Source: Strongyloides papillosus
Lineage: Eukaryota; Nematoda; Chromadorea; Rhabditida; Strongyloididae
Assembly (NCBI GenBank): GCA_005656395.1
Contig: SRSI01000017.1
Span: forward strand, 558,001-622,000
Length of the DNA: 64,000 bases
Reading direction: 5' to 3'
The stretch's first letter is position 1; every line of letters starts with the position of its first letter. Of the stretch, positions 49,043 through 59,514 are shown piece by piece. The notes under the pieces were generated by a model, which saw only the letters and a program-made list of their open reading frames with translations, ran no database searches and had not been told where the DNA came from. A program made the translations under genes and the position numbers.

Positions 49043-49209
49043 AATAAGTTTACAATTAATTTGATACATATAATAATAAAATAATTTGTCTAATATATTC
49101 AACATTAGTTTGACTTTTTGGAGTAAAATTTCTTATCAATTCATATAAGTACAAAAAAATAATAAGAAAAATGTGAAATTGCTTCAATTTTCACATTAAT
49201 TTAATAGTA

Positions 49210-50300
49210 TGTTAATCTATAACAAAAAGAAATAAGAAAAAAAATTTGTCGCTCTCATAACTCTTCTTAAACTTAACCGAATTTTATCAGTAAATAGCCA
49301 AAAGATTTGTTTTTTTGTAACCAGAAGAGCTAGATCATTTTCAAAAATTTTAGCCAAAATTCGGTCAAGTTATTTTTGAAAAACACCCTTTTTTGACCCC
49401 TCTTTTAGTGTGATTTTGTTCAAAGGATAACTTCCTTTAAAATTTTTAAAATAATTTAATTTTTATGTTATTTAAAAAGTACAATTTCAGAATAGTTCGT
49501 GTCAGCCATCAGCTTCTCGCTCGTGGTCATATTGAAAATAAACTTATAAATTTATTATATAGTAATACGATAATTATTTTACAGTTTTAACAATATATAT
49601 TAATTATTTTTATTTAAATTTATATGTTTTGTAAATTTTCATAGGTAGTTAATAAAACGCGTCAACTGCCGACAGTTCTAAAACGTTACAATATTGAGAT
49701 TAATTAAAAATTGACTGAATTATAATTTAAAAAATGGTGACAATTTTGAAAAAAAAATTAAAAGTTAAATAGCTATAACATAGTGATAGATGAATAAAAT
49801 CAATTAAAATAATATTCGTTATATAGATCTCAGTCTAAATTTTAAAACAAGAGTCTAGCAATGTTTAAAGCTTAACAACGTAAAGAGCTATGTTAATTGT
49901 AATGTTAACCTTTTCATTTTTTTCGTAAAAACTAATATTACCTTCATAGTAACTTTCATTAAACACTATCACTTTTGTAATTTTATAGTCAAAAGATGTA
50001 TTTTTCCACAAATTAATGTGGAGAAAGGGATTAATGAGTTTGGTCTACATTTAACCAAATTATTTTTAAAAAACACCAATTTTTCTAACTTTTTTTCAAC
50101 AGTTTTGTTTCAGAAACAACTCTTTTCAATGCTAATGAAAGTTCTAAACTTAAGACTCATTTCGATAGTATAATTTAGAAAAAAAGAGAGAACTTTTATA
50201 GTATAAGAGTTGATTTGTAACTGTCCAAGTTATAAACTAAAGAGTGGTTAACATTTTTTTAATAAAAATCAAAAATACCTGTCAAAAGCGACGCCTACAG
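49210..50300 (+). repeat. family R interspersed repeat, copy 3 (3' truncated)
   Basis: Starts AACAAAAAGAAATAAGAAAA, then TTTGTCGCTCTCATAACTCT and TCTTAAACTTAACCGAATTT, like copies 4 and 5. A second module begins near 49910. The CAGCTATGAC end signature is missing, so the 3' end is truncated or diverged. It lies between the astacin-like gene and the mucin-like gene. Confidence 0.55.
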
Positions 50301-50573
50301 TTGCATAAATAAAGAGTAAAAACAATACCTTCATTTACATATCAAAATCAAAAAGTTGTAACATTAAAATTTGAAGTACAAAAAAATATTATTCGTGCTC
50401 ACATTTAAAATACCTTTAAAATGATAATATCTCGGATAAAAATGTTTTTTTACATCTGTTTTGAGTCTAATGTTTAAAATTTACTTTTGATAACAAATAA
50501 CATATTTTTGGTTTTAAGCAAATAAAGAAAATGATAAAAAGAGTCATTTTTAAATTTAAAATGAAAACTAAAA
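50301..50573. other. 5' flank of the mucin-like gene
   Basis: AT-rich; no TATTTAAG box of the TTL type was found. An upstream ATG at 50562 is followed by an in-frame stop after nine codons, so 50574 is taken as the start. Confidence 0.4.
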
Positions 50574-52007
50574 ATGTATATTTATCATAGTAAATATTAT
50601 ATTACGTTTACTATTTTATCTACTTTATTTTTTCAATATCATGCATTAGAAAATAATATAGAAAATATCAAAAGTGAACCATTAGATTTAATACAAAATG
50701 ATATATCTCCGGAAAATCCCATCCATTATAAACATTTCGTTATTGGTATACCGGGGGATTTAGACAATAAACATCAAATAAAATTACCGGGTAATAAAAA
50801 AATAGTGCGAAATAAAAATAAATGTATTATAGGGAGAAAGTTTAACAAACCGCGACGTTTAAAACCTAAACCTCCAAAACCATTATTTCCAAGACCTAAA
50901 CCTTTAAAACCATTATTACCAAAACCTAAACCACTAAAACCAATATTACCAAAACCTAAACCACTAAAACCAATATTACCAAAACCTAAACCACTAAAAC
51001 CAATATGTCCAGGACCAATATGTCGAAAACCTCCAAAACCTTTACTTCCGAAACCTCCAAAAATTACAGCTACAAAACTTCCACCTAGAAAACCTCATGG
51101 GACAAAGCTTCCAACTAGGAAACCAACAACTAGAAAGACCTCATCAAAAGAAAATGAAATTAGAAAACCTTCACCTGGCCGACCGTCTAAAAGTCCAATT
51201 AGACCACCATCTAGACTTATAACTACAACACCATCTAGAATTACAACTAAAAACCCTGTATTAATAACAAAGAAACCTGCAAAACCAACAAAAAGGCCTG
51301 CAGAAACAACAAAGAAGCATAAAATATCTACAAATAGACCTGCTCCAACTCAAACCACAACAAAGAAATTTTCTCGTTCTGTAAAAACTATAACTTCAAC
51401 TCTAAAACCTTCATCTAAACCTACGACTGGATCTTCATCTAGAACTACAACAAAAAAAACTGTAATACGAACGAAGAAACCTTCACCACCACCAAGGAAA
51501 CCTGCTTCAACAACTACAAAAACTGCAACTACACAAGCTCTAACAACTCCGGTACCTACAACTTCAAGTCCCTCTACAACTGTACCAACAACTACACAAG
51601 CTCCGACAACTCCCGTACCTACAACTTCAAGTCCTTCTACAACTATACCAACAACTACACAAGCTTCAACAACTCCCGTACCTACAACTTCAAGTTCCTC
51701 TACAACTTCACAAGCTTCAACAACTCCCGTACCTACAACTTCAAGTTCCTCTACAACTTCACAAGCTTCAACAACTCCCGCACCTACAACTTCAAGTCCC
51801 TCTACAGTTGTACCAACAACTACACAAGCTCCAACAACTCCCGTACCTACAACTTCAAGTCCCTCTACAACTGTACCAACAACTACACAAGCTCCAACAA
51901 CTCCCGTACCTACAACTTCAAGTTCTTCTACAACTACATCAACAACTACACAAACTCCAACAACAACTAAACCCAAAAAAGAGTGTAGGGTTCTTTTAAC
52001 ACATTAA
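50574..52007 (+). CDS. secreted Pro/Lys/Thr-rich mucin-like protein
   Basis: Single-exon ORF, 477 residues. A hydrophobic leader (YYITFTILSTLFFQYHA) likely acts as a signal peptide. A short non-repetitive part (residues about 27-95) includes HYKHFVIGIPGDLDNKHQ. Then comes a Pro/Lys block with a 10-residue repeat PKPLKPILPK (30-bp unit, about five copies, 50888-51010), a Lys/Arg/Pro/Thr block, and a Thr/Ser/Pro-rich mucin block (51537-51960). The mucin block has a 21-residue unit, TTPVPTTSSPSTTVPTTTQA plus P, and two shortened 17-residue versions lacking VPTT. The C-terminus is KECRVLLTH, and AATAAA overlaps the stop. Dense Thr/Ser suggests O-glycosylation, and the basic Pro/Lys block could bind acidic matrix. 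It resembles cuticle, gland or coat mucins in general; no specific family is recognised. It is flanked by convergent astacin-like paralogues. Confidence 0.8.
   Translation: MYIYHSKYYITFTILSTLFFQYHALENNIENIKSEPLDLIQNDISPENPIHYKHFVIGIPGDLDNKHQIKLPGNKKIVRNKNKCIIGRKFNKPRRLKPKPPKPLFPRPKPLKPLLPKPKPLKPILPKPKPLKPILPKPKPLKPICPGPICRKPPKPLLPKPPKITATKLPPRKPHGTKLPTRKPTTRKTSSKENEIRKPSPGRPSKSPIRPPSRLITTTPSRITTKNPVLITKKPAKPTKRPAETTKKHKISTNRPAPTQTTTKKFSRSVKTITSTLKPSSKPTTGSSSRTTTKKTVIRTKKPSPPPRKPASTTTKTATTQALTTPVPTTSSPSTTVPTTTQAPTTPVPTTSSPSTTIPTTTQASTTPVPTTSSSSTTSQASTTPVPTTSSSSTTSQASTTPAPTTSSPSTVVPTTTQAPTTPVPTTSSPSTTVPTTTQAPTTPVPTTSSSSTTTSTTTQTPTTTKPKKECRVLLTH
51537..51960 (+). repeat. 63-bp coding minisatellite (mucin repeats)
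   Basis: In-frame tandem units of 63 bp (ACAACTCCCGTACCTACAAC, then TTCAAGTCCCTC...), with two 51-bp deletion variants at about 51670-51771. High identity between units indicates recent unequal exchange and predicts length variation between individuals. Confidence 0.85.
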
Positions 52008-52740
52008 TAAAAAATGGATTAATATTCGATACCTCTTAACATTTTTAGAAAAAATGTTAAATTTATGTAATTAGTAAATTTTTTATATATAAGTTTAAAA
52101 AATGTAAGATTTGTTCATAATAAACAAATTAAATATAAATTTTCATAACTTTTAAACATTTTAATAAACAATAGGAAACAAATATCATTATTAAAAGCTT
52201 TTCATTTTTCTTTTTAATTTTTAATTAAAACGCTAAAACAATTGACTTCATCTTTTATTATTTCAGAAAAATATTTAAATTTATTTTGTTGGTGTCCCCT
52301 TCCAGTAGATTTATAAATACCTTTATTCAATCAAACAATAAAACTATAATAAATGGCCATCTAAGGGAAATGTTATTACTAGAATTTTTTCATTTATTTA
52401 TTATAACTTAACGATCTCTTAACAAACGCCAGATATTTCTTAATTAAGCTTAAACACCTTTAGTTGGTCTTAAATATAAAATAATTATTATAAAATATTA
52501 GACACATCTTAAAATTATATAGTTAACAATTAAAAAAGCTTATTATATAAGATTATAAAAGTCTTAATTCATTTTCCCAAATTCATACATTCCTCTATTG
52601 TTTTAAAACTACAGAAGACTTCTGTAACGAAAACAAATTTAAACTCTATTAATTTACTATATCTCTATTAAATTACTAAAAAAAGTTTTAAAATCTTTTA
52701 TTTATGCATAATAATTACAAAATTATGAAACTTACAAACT
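52008..52740. other. 3' flank of the mucin-like gene, AT-rich
   Basis: A short, less AT-rich patch, GTTGGTGTCCCCTTCCAGTA, followed by TATAAATAC near 52310, stands out but no gene follows it. Nothing else was recognised. Confidence 0.35.
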
Positions 52741-52778
52741 AGTAGTAAACAATAGGCTACATTCTAACCAATCTTGTT

Positions 52779-52875
52779 TGTACATTCTACCTTATTTTGA
52801 GCACACATTCTAACGCGTATTGTATATGCGAAACAATATAGAATGTACATGCAAAATGAGCTAGAATGTGTTTAC
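52779..52875. repeat. imperfect hairpin with four TAGAATGT words
   Basis: TGTACATTCTACCTTATTTT, then GAGCACACATTCTA (52779-52812), pairs with TAGAATGTACATGCAAAATG, then AGCTAGAATGTGT (52839-52871), with a few mismatches. The loop is ACGCGTATTGTATATGCG-like. It sits just before a MITE. Confidence 0.5.
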
Positions 52876-52902
52876 AAAACAGATAAAAAACCTAGGCCCT
52901 AA

Positions 52903-53339
52903 AAGGCTCGGGGTACACTCAGCTAAAATATTTTTACCGTTTGGTAAAGTGTAATTTTTGTATATGCACATACAAATTTAATTTAAATTGAATTAGTGAT
53001 ACATGATATTTTAAATGTTAAAATTATGATTATTACTTCAAGTTTTAGAAAAAAAGAGGGAAAATACTTTAAAAATGTATGATTTATAATGATTGTGATC
53101 AAAAATTACAGTTAAGTACACAAACAACTTTAGAATGTTTTCTTCTTATAAAAAACTTCTTACTCAATAAAGAAGTCTACTTATTACTTTAATGTTAAAT
53201 ACCTTTTATTTAAAAAAAGATGTTCTCATTATTGTACTTTTAGTCACTTTTATTAAATTTGTTTACCGTAAAATTAAATTACGGTTACACTTTACCAAAC
53301 GGTAAAATTATTTTAGCTGAGTGTCCTATGAGCCCCCTA
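52903..53339. mobile_element. ~430-bp MITE with 40-bp terminal inverted repeats
   Basis: ACACTCAGCTAAAATATTTT, then TACCGTTTGGTAAAGTGTAA (52915-52954), is inverted at 53285-53324 with a single mismatch. Outer words GGCTC also pair (52905 and 53330), so the ends probably extend to about 52903 and 53339. The interior has no coding capacity. The superfamily could not be assigned because no target duplication is clear. Confidence 0.75.
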
Positions 53340-53697
53340 AAATACTATCGAATATAGCCACTTTTTTTATATAAATCGTATTGGTCTAAAAGACATGTTT
53401 AGGTTTTGTGTGTGTTCTACTACTTAAAAAATAGCTTATTTAACAATTCGTAAACTGTGTTTCGTTTTTAAAGATTAACTAATACATTTTTAAGTAAATA
53501 TAGCGATAATTAACGAAACAAAATGTATAAAAATTCTTAAACAAATGTTTTTAAATGATTTATTATTACTAAAAAATTACTGTTATAAAACAAATCACAA
53601 TAAACACTTAAATTCGTTAAAATTAGTAAGAAAGCATTTAATTTAAATTTTAATCGAAATATTATCAACGTTTTTCTAAATTTTTTCCACTACTTTA
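53340..53697. other. 3' flank of the minus-strand astacin-like gene
   Basis: AT-rich; nothing recognised beyond possible polyadenylation signals on the minus strand. Confidence 0.35.
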
Positions 53698-54942
53698 TTA
53701 GTCTTCTTTGAAAGAAAAACTTAAAGAAGTGTTCTCGTAATAAGCTTTGAACACAAGAAAAACCTCTTTAGATAATGCAGGAAGCGTAATGTTCTCACTA
53801 TCTTTACACAAATTTATACCCGCAGCACCTTTATCTTCGCGAATAAAAATTTCTAAATATGATCTGCCAATTTTACAATTAGTTCTTTCAAATTTTAAAT
53901 CTTCAATGACAATTGAGACATTTTTACCATTTTTTGAAGTAACTTTAAGGAAGAGAAGTTCATCCTTAAGATTTACTGAAACGCATTGTTCGGTACTGTT
54001 TGCCATTAAAGAGAAAGTTGTTACGTGTTTAGCATTGTAATATATTGGATTATGATAATCAGGAAAAAACTCTTCACATTTATCACCAGTTAGATAATAT
54101 GGACATTTGCATCTGTTTTTATCATTTGGTACAGGAAATCCGCCATTTTTACAATTATTTTGAATTTTAGACCAGTCACAATAATAATAATACATATGTT
54201 TATAATCGTTATGACTAAATGATTTAGAAACATAAGAAGGATATTGATAATCTTTATACAATTTAACTGTATAAGTAGATTGTTTACCTTTTAAAAGACC
54301 AAAATTAGAGTCGAAAAACATTGCAGATTTAAAGTCAAAGTCTGTATCATTTAAGTAAGGTACGTTACTCTTATTCGCGATTTCATAGTATTTTTTATAT
54401 TCTTCAATCACATTTTCCATGTCAACATTGACATCAATTTGTCTATCTGGACGTCTAACTTCTGGAATTAAACCCAAAGCAAGACCTATGTAGAATGTTA
54501 AACTCTTGGCATTTTTATAAACATCTTCTTGTAAAGTAACATTTGTAGGAAAATTCGAACTATTAGATAATGTTACTTCGTTTTTATTACCAACTAAAAA
54601 GTTGATGCCAATAGAATCTTTTATGAGAGCTTCGTTTTTTATAAAATTCAAGCATGTTTCCTGATTTATTATATAAAAAGTGTCAAATATTTCGTCAGTA
54701 GCGTTTAAAAATCTACCCTGTATTGTTATGCTTTTAGTGGTTATAAAAGTATCAATTTTTTTGTCAACGTAGTAAGGAGTACTTGTTAACAAATCCTTGT
54801 AATATGGTGGTTTTCCTGATGACTGAATATTTATTTTACTATTTTGTTCCATTGACTAAAAAAGTTATTATTTTTTGTATTCGAAACTTACGTTTTGCAC
54901 TATGCACAATTGAACAGCCAAAATAAGAAAAAAATTCTTCAT
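53698..54942 (-). CDS. inactive astacin-EGF-CUB secreted protein, paralogue 2
   Basis: Exon 54942-54892 (51 nt, the same size as in the paralogue), a 36-bp phase-0 intron (54891-54856), then exon 54855-53698; 402 residues. Signal peptide MKNFFLILAVQLCIVQN. ETCLNF is followed by the dead active site FYIGLALGLIPEVRRPDR: zinc His replaced by F, L and P, catalytic Glu by Y, while the Gly and R-P-D-R are kept. Met-turn SAMFF. FSHNDYKHMYYYYC closes the domain; the EGF module is CKNGGFPVP ... CKCPYYLTGDKC. The CUB-like tail contains REDKGAAGINLCKD and ends FSFKED. Several N-glycosylation sequons are present (NAT, NVT, NKS, NDT, NST, NVS, NIT, NTS). Both copies share the same replaced residues, so catalytic loss came before their duplication, while the rest stayed intact. 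The propeptide is short or absent. It converges on the mucin-like gene and the first copy. Confidence 0.88.
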
Positions 54943-56694
54943 TATTGTATTGAAAAAAAAATTAATCTAATAAAACAAAGACAATTTTAATGTTAAATAC
55001 AAATTTTTGTTTGCAAGGATCTCTAATAAAATATTATTGATGGATTATTTTTTTAGCTAATCAAATATTTTCGATTTATATATGAAATTTTAAAAAATAT
55101 GACTAACTTAATATCAATAAATAGTATTGAAAAAAAAATTGTATGTTGACATTAAAACTTCATAACAAGTATTCTAGATTTTACCATTGCTTTAATTATT
55201 TAAAAGAATCAATCATCGATTTATTATCAAAAATATTATTTTGTGCTTAATGCTGTTATTTATACATCTTCAGACTTTTCTTAGATATTAAAAATTAACA
55301 GTAGACTTTGTTTATAAAAGACAATTTTTTTATTTTAAATTCTTAATAAAAATATGTAAAGATTACAACTTCTTTTAAGCTATAAAAAATTTTTAAAAAT
55401 AAAATATTTTAAAACTAAAAATTCTCAAATAAATATATCTATTTTTTCTTTTTCTTGCATTATGCAAAATAAACTAACTTCAAAAACTGAAATTATTTAG
55501 ATTTGCTTTATTAGTAAGTTGACAATTTAAAATAATGTAACCTTGCGAAAGTTGTTTTGATTTAGAAAAACATAAACAATAATAATAATAAATAAATTTT
55601 TCTACATAAAATATGTTACATTTAAAAATACTATATGTTATTTGTTTAATATTCTTTTTTGGCTATCCAACTTCCGTACTATCCGATAAGTTGTTTTTGA
55701 CATCAGTTTATGCATCTTATTAATTGAAGCATTTCTAGCATAAAAGTAAACATGTTCTTTTCTATATCGTATACTACTACTTTCTATAGTCATTTATTAG
55801 AAGGATATTTTTTTACATTTTACATTTAAATTTTTTAGTTACAACTATAGAATATTTCTTGTTTAATTAAATCCAACTTTATTAAGACTTTCTGCAAAAT
55901 AGAAAGTATATAAGTTTATCTATTAAAAAACATCGTTGTAATTATATCTACAAACGTCATCTTAATAATACCTTTTGATTATATTATGAATCTTGTTAAA
56001 CATATGTTAAAAATAAAACTTCTTTTGAATAAAAATGAATAAATATTTATCAATATAACTATAAAAACTGTTAAATCCACAAATATATCTTAACATTTTT
56101 TTATACTAAATAATGTTTCCAAATATTTATTTTTTCAACAGTTTTTATTTATTTTTAAATTCAGACTATTATAATGTTAGAATTTTCATAAGAAATAAAG
56201 AGGTGTAAAACTATGTAATTTTTAAATTATTCTAACTCTCATTAAATGTGACAAAAGAATTTCAATTTGTATTCGATAATTTTATAATTCTGTTAATATA
56301 AAAACATGTGTTTTCATTTTACATGCTATATTACGCATAACATCTTTGTTGACTTATTTTAAAATAATATTTACTAGTGAATGAACACTATATTGTATTT
56401 CTATATATGTTTATCTTAAAATTTATATCCAAAATATATTGTTTATTTGGTAGGTTGCAAAATCTTGTAGATACACACATAACGTAATAGTGACAAAAAT
56501 TTCAAAATTCAAAAAAACTTTACATGTCACAAGCAATAGTGACAGTCACAATTAAAATATTATGGGTATTTTTTTGTCACTAACAATTACAAATTTCTTT
56601 ATAATAATATTTAAGAATTAAAAAAGTATTTTTAAAATTTGATACATAATATGTAAAAAATTTGTTTGACAACGTAACAAATTCTAGACGTAGA
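54943..56694. other. AT-rich stretch, 5' flank of the minus-strand astacin-like gene
   Basis: No gene was recognised. A very small inverted pair (TAGTGACAAAAATTTC near 56489 and ATTTTTTTGTCACTA near 56568) could be a tiny MITE, but the arms are too short to be sure. Confidence 0.4.
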
Positions 56695-58175
56695 GTCTTT
56701 AGTGTCTATAATAAAAAAAAGTAAGAAATTTTGTCTCTCTCATAACTTTTTTTAAATTTAACTTATTTTTATAAATATCTAAAAAATGTGTTTTTTATAA
56801 CTTAGTGGGAAAAATAGGTCTTAAAAGTTTTAAGCCATTATAACCTAAGTTATTTTTAAAAAACACTACTTTTTGCTCACTTTTTTGTGTGGTATTTTCA
56901 TTCAGGTAAACTTAATAAAAAAAAAGCAATTTTTTCGTTTATGACTCGTTTGGAAGGTACAAGTCATGATTTAGGGAAAAGCTTAACATTATTGGAATCG
57001 ATTTAAAATCGACAAAGTTATAACACTAAAGAGTTAGAACCATTTCTCTTTAAAAATTAAAAAGTTTTTATAGCTATTACTTAGTAAAAACTTTAAAAAA
57101 CTAAGAAGGCATGATTTTTTATGTAGATCTAAGTCTAACCTAAAATATAAAGCTATTGCGAAGTTTATAGCTTTACAGTAAAACGAGTTATACTCATTTT
57201 AATGACAACTGTTTCATATTTTCTTTATTTTTTACACACATATTGATTTTGCTTTCAGTATAACTTTATCCGAACTTGATTAATTTTTATGATTTAATAG
57301 TCAATGAATGTATTTTCTTCTAACTTGAGGGAAAAAATAGTTTTAAAGCTTTTTAAAAAAAATAAGCAAAGTTTTATTTTAAAAACATTTCTTTTTTGAA
57401 CACGTTTTTGTAAAGATTTGTTCTAGAAATAATTCTTTCTAAAGTCAATAAAATTTTTAAGTTTGTTAATTATTAAGAATGTGTAAGTTTAAAATGAGAA
57501 GACAACTCAATCTTAAAAAGGTAATAAGAAATTAGTCAAGTTATGGGTTAGAAGCTGACGACTATTTTTTTTAGTTAAAATTAAAAATTTTTAGTGTTAT
57601 AACTTTAGGAAAAGTCATTTAAAATAAATAAAACTACACTTTATACGTAGATTAAAGTTTGACTTAAAATATGGAACTATAACGAAGTTTGTAGATTAAA
57701 AACGACAGAAATTATTTTTAGGTACTATTTTTTTTGCTTTTCCCCAATTATATATTCGTAAAATTAAGGTAAAAATATAGTTAGTAGAAGAATGATTTAA
57801 ATTTTTTATACAAATTTTAAAAATATAATGGGAGATTATTTAAATAGTTGCTTAGAATGATTCAAATATACAATTTCATTCACCTTTTGGATATTAATTA
57901 AATTCTTTTTATAGGTAAATCTTTTATTTATCTTAACAGTTTCAACAAATGTAGGCGTTTAAAAACGACTCTCATAATCAGAAATACTTATATATTATAA
58001 CAATGTATTTTCGTTTATTTTCTTCTCCATAAATATACAATTTAATGAAACAATTTTTTTATACAAACATTTTGATTAATAATTTATTATAAAAATGTAT
58101 TTTAAAAAAATACGCTCTGCGAATCAGCTATGACCACCCGATGGCAGGTCTAAAGCCGGTTTAATGGGAAAAAAA
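56695..58175 (+). repeat. family R interspersed repeat, copy 4
   Basis: Starts ATAATAAAAAAAAGTAAGAA, then TTTTGTCTCTCTCATAAC; a second module begins near 57240. It ends TCAGCTATGACCACCCGATG, then GCAGGTCTAAAGCCGG (about 58128-58160). It provides the empty-site reference for the element nested in copy 1 (AATAATTTATTATAAAAATG reads through). No coding capacity. Confidence 0.65.
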
Positions 58176-58478
58176 TTAAAGTATAGAAATCATGTAAACT
58201 GAACATGTCTTCTACGTTTTTTTTATGTCTCTGTTCTGAAGTTATTTATTTTTGTGAGTAATTTTCCATATAATTTTTTTTGTTCTTAATTACAAAAAAA
58301 TTACTAGATTATTAATAATTAAAAATGATAAATTAATCAAAAGTAATTTATTTTATAACTAAACAAATTTATTACATAAAAAGCTATAAAAAAGTTTCAG
58401 TTTTTATAAAATTACTAATTTTTTTATTAAAAAATTATTATCTGAAAATTTTCATTTTTATAACTTGTTCTTTTAGAT
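58176..58478. other. 3' flank of TTL copy E
   Basis: AT-rich; nothing recognised. Confidence 0.35.
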
Positions 58479-58960
58479 TTATTCTATCTTAATTGTTCCA
58501 AGATCACAATTAAAATTCTTCTTTTTTAAGTATTTAATACCAAAAGAAGGGAATTCAATTTCTTCATCTTTATTCTTACAATCTTCTGGAATTTTTTTGT
58601 CAAAACTGTAATATTTACCTTTCTTGATATATTTAAATCTAGCAAACATAAGTTCTAAATAAATAAATAAATTATATTCTTATATATTTATTTACCTAAG
58701 TAAAATTTTCTAGGTTTATATATAGACACACTGAAATTGCCACCATTTGTTAATTCTCCATCGACTACTCCATTATTTATATGTTGGTATCTATATAGTG
58801 TTACATTAGCACTTGTAATATCTGAAGGATTAAATTTGGATGTACCAAAAATAGTAACATTGAAACTTTCATTATTTTGACTATTTTTATAAAAATAGTA
58901 AAAAGTTGAAATTCTAGATATTAAAAAAATTATAAATGCTGTGAAAATTTTTAAAAACAT
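58479..58960 (-). CDS. transthyretin-like (TTL) secreted protein, copy E
   Basis: Exons 58960-58696 and 58654-58479, with a 41-bp phase-1 intron (GTAAAT...TTATTTAG); 146 residues. The leader MFLKIFTAFIIFLISRISTF is a signal peptide or anchor. The mature part reads FNVTIFGTSKFNPSDITSAN, VTLYRYQHINNG, NGGNFSVSIYKPR and, after the splice, MFARFKYIKKGKYYSFDKKI, PEDC and FNCDLGTIKIE. This is the copy closest to the TTL family: the order (V-x-G, V-T-L-Y, G-x-F-x-V, K-I-P-E, then D-x-G-T-I-x-I-E at the end) matches the usual VxGxL...VKLxD...GxF...IPxxY...DIGTLNLE. It ties the other four copies to that family. It shares both promoter boxes and the intron position with them but has few Cys. Binding partner and function unknown. 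Confidence 0.75.
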
Positions 58961-58998
58961 TATTGCGAAATAATTTGATATTTTAGAAATAAACTTCT

Positions 58999-59082
58999 CT
59001 TAAATACTGAAAAATATTTAATACAAATATTGAAAATGAATATTGATATAATTTTTCCTGCATATTAAAAAATATCAATATT
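58999..59082 (-). promoter_or_regulatory. conserved promoter of TTL copy E
   Basis: On the minus strand, GTATTTAAG at 59007-58999 (38 bp before the ATG) and AATATTGATATTTTTTA at 59082-59066, as in the other four copies. Confidence 0.6.
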
Positions 59083-59514
59083 ATTGAAATCTGAATTCTA
59101 TTAAGTAAATAAAATTTATATGATTTTATTTAGTTTTGACTTGTACTAAAAAAAGAACAAACAATCTGTTAAAAAATATGGCAAAGTTTTAGTTAGTTAA
59201 AAAGTGACAACATATAATCATAGTAAAAACAATAAAATATAAGCCTACAAATATTAATCTAACATGTGTTTAAAATTCTAACGCTCAACACTGGAAAATA
59301 GCTTGCATAAAAAAACAATATTTATAAATGAGATCAAGTTAGTGAAATGTTTTGTTTTTTGATAGTCTGTTTGTGATTTTCATTTTAATTCTCTTTTCTA
59401 AAAATCAAAGTTTGTCTTCGAAAAGATCAGTGTACAGCTTAAAAACTTTATATATGTATTTTGTATGTAGAACGCTTTAAAACTTTGTTGACTTTATAAA
59501 GAACATCGTCAAAT

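Noticed and set aside
51350..51976. 208-residue Val/Gly-rich frame on the minus strand
   Set aside because: It is the antisense of the mucin-like Thr/Pro repeats; repetitive coding DNA stays open on both strands.
53747..54040. 97-residue plus-strand frame
   Set aside because: Antisense of the CUB-like part of the second astacin-like gene.
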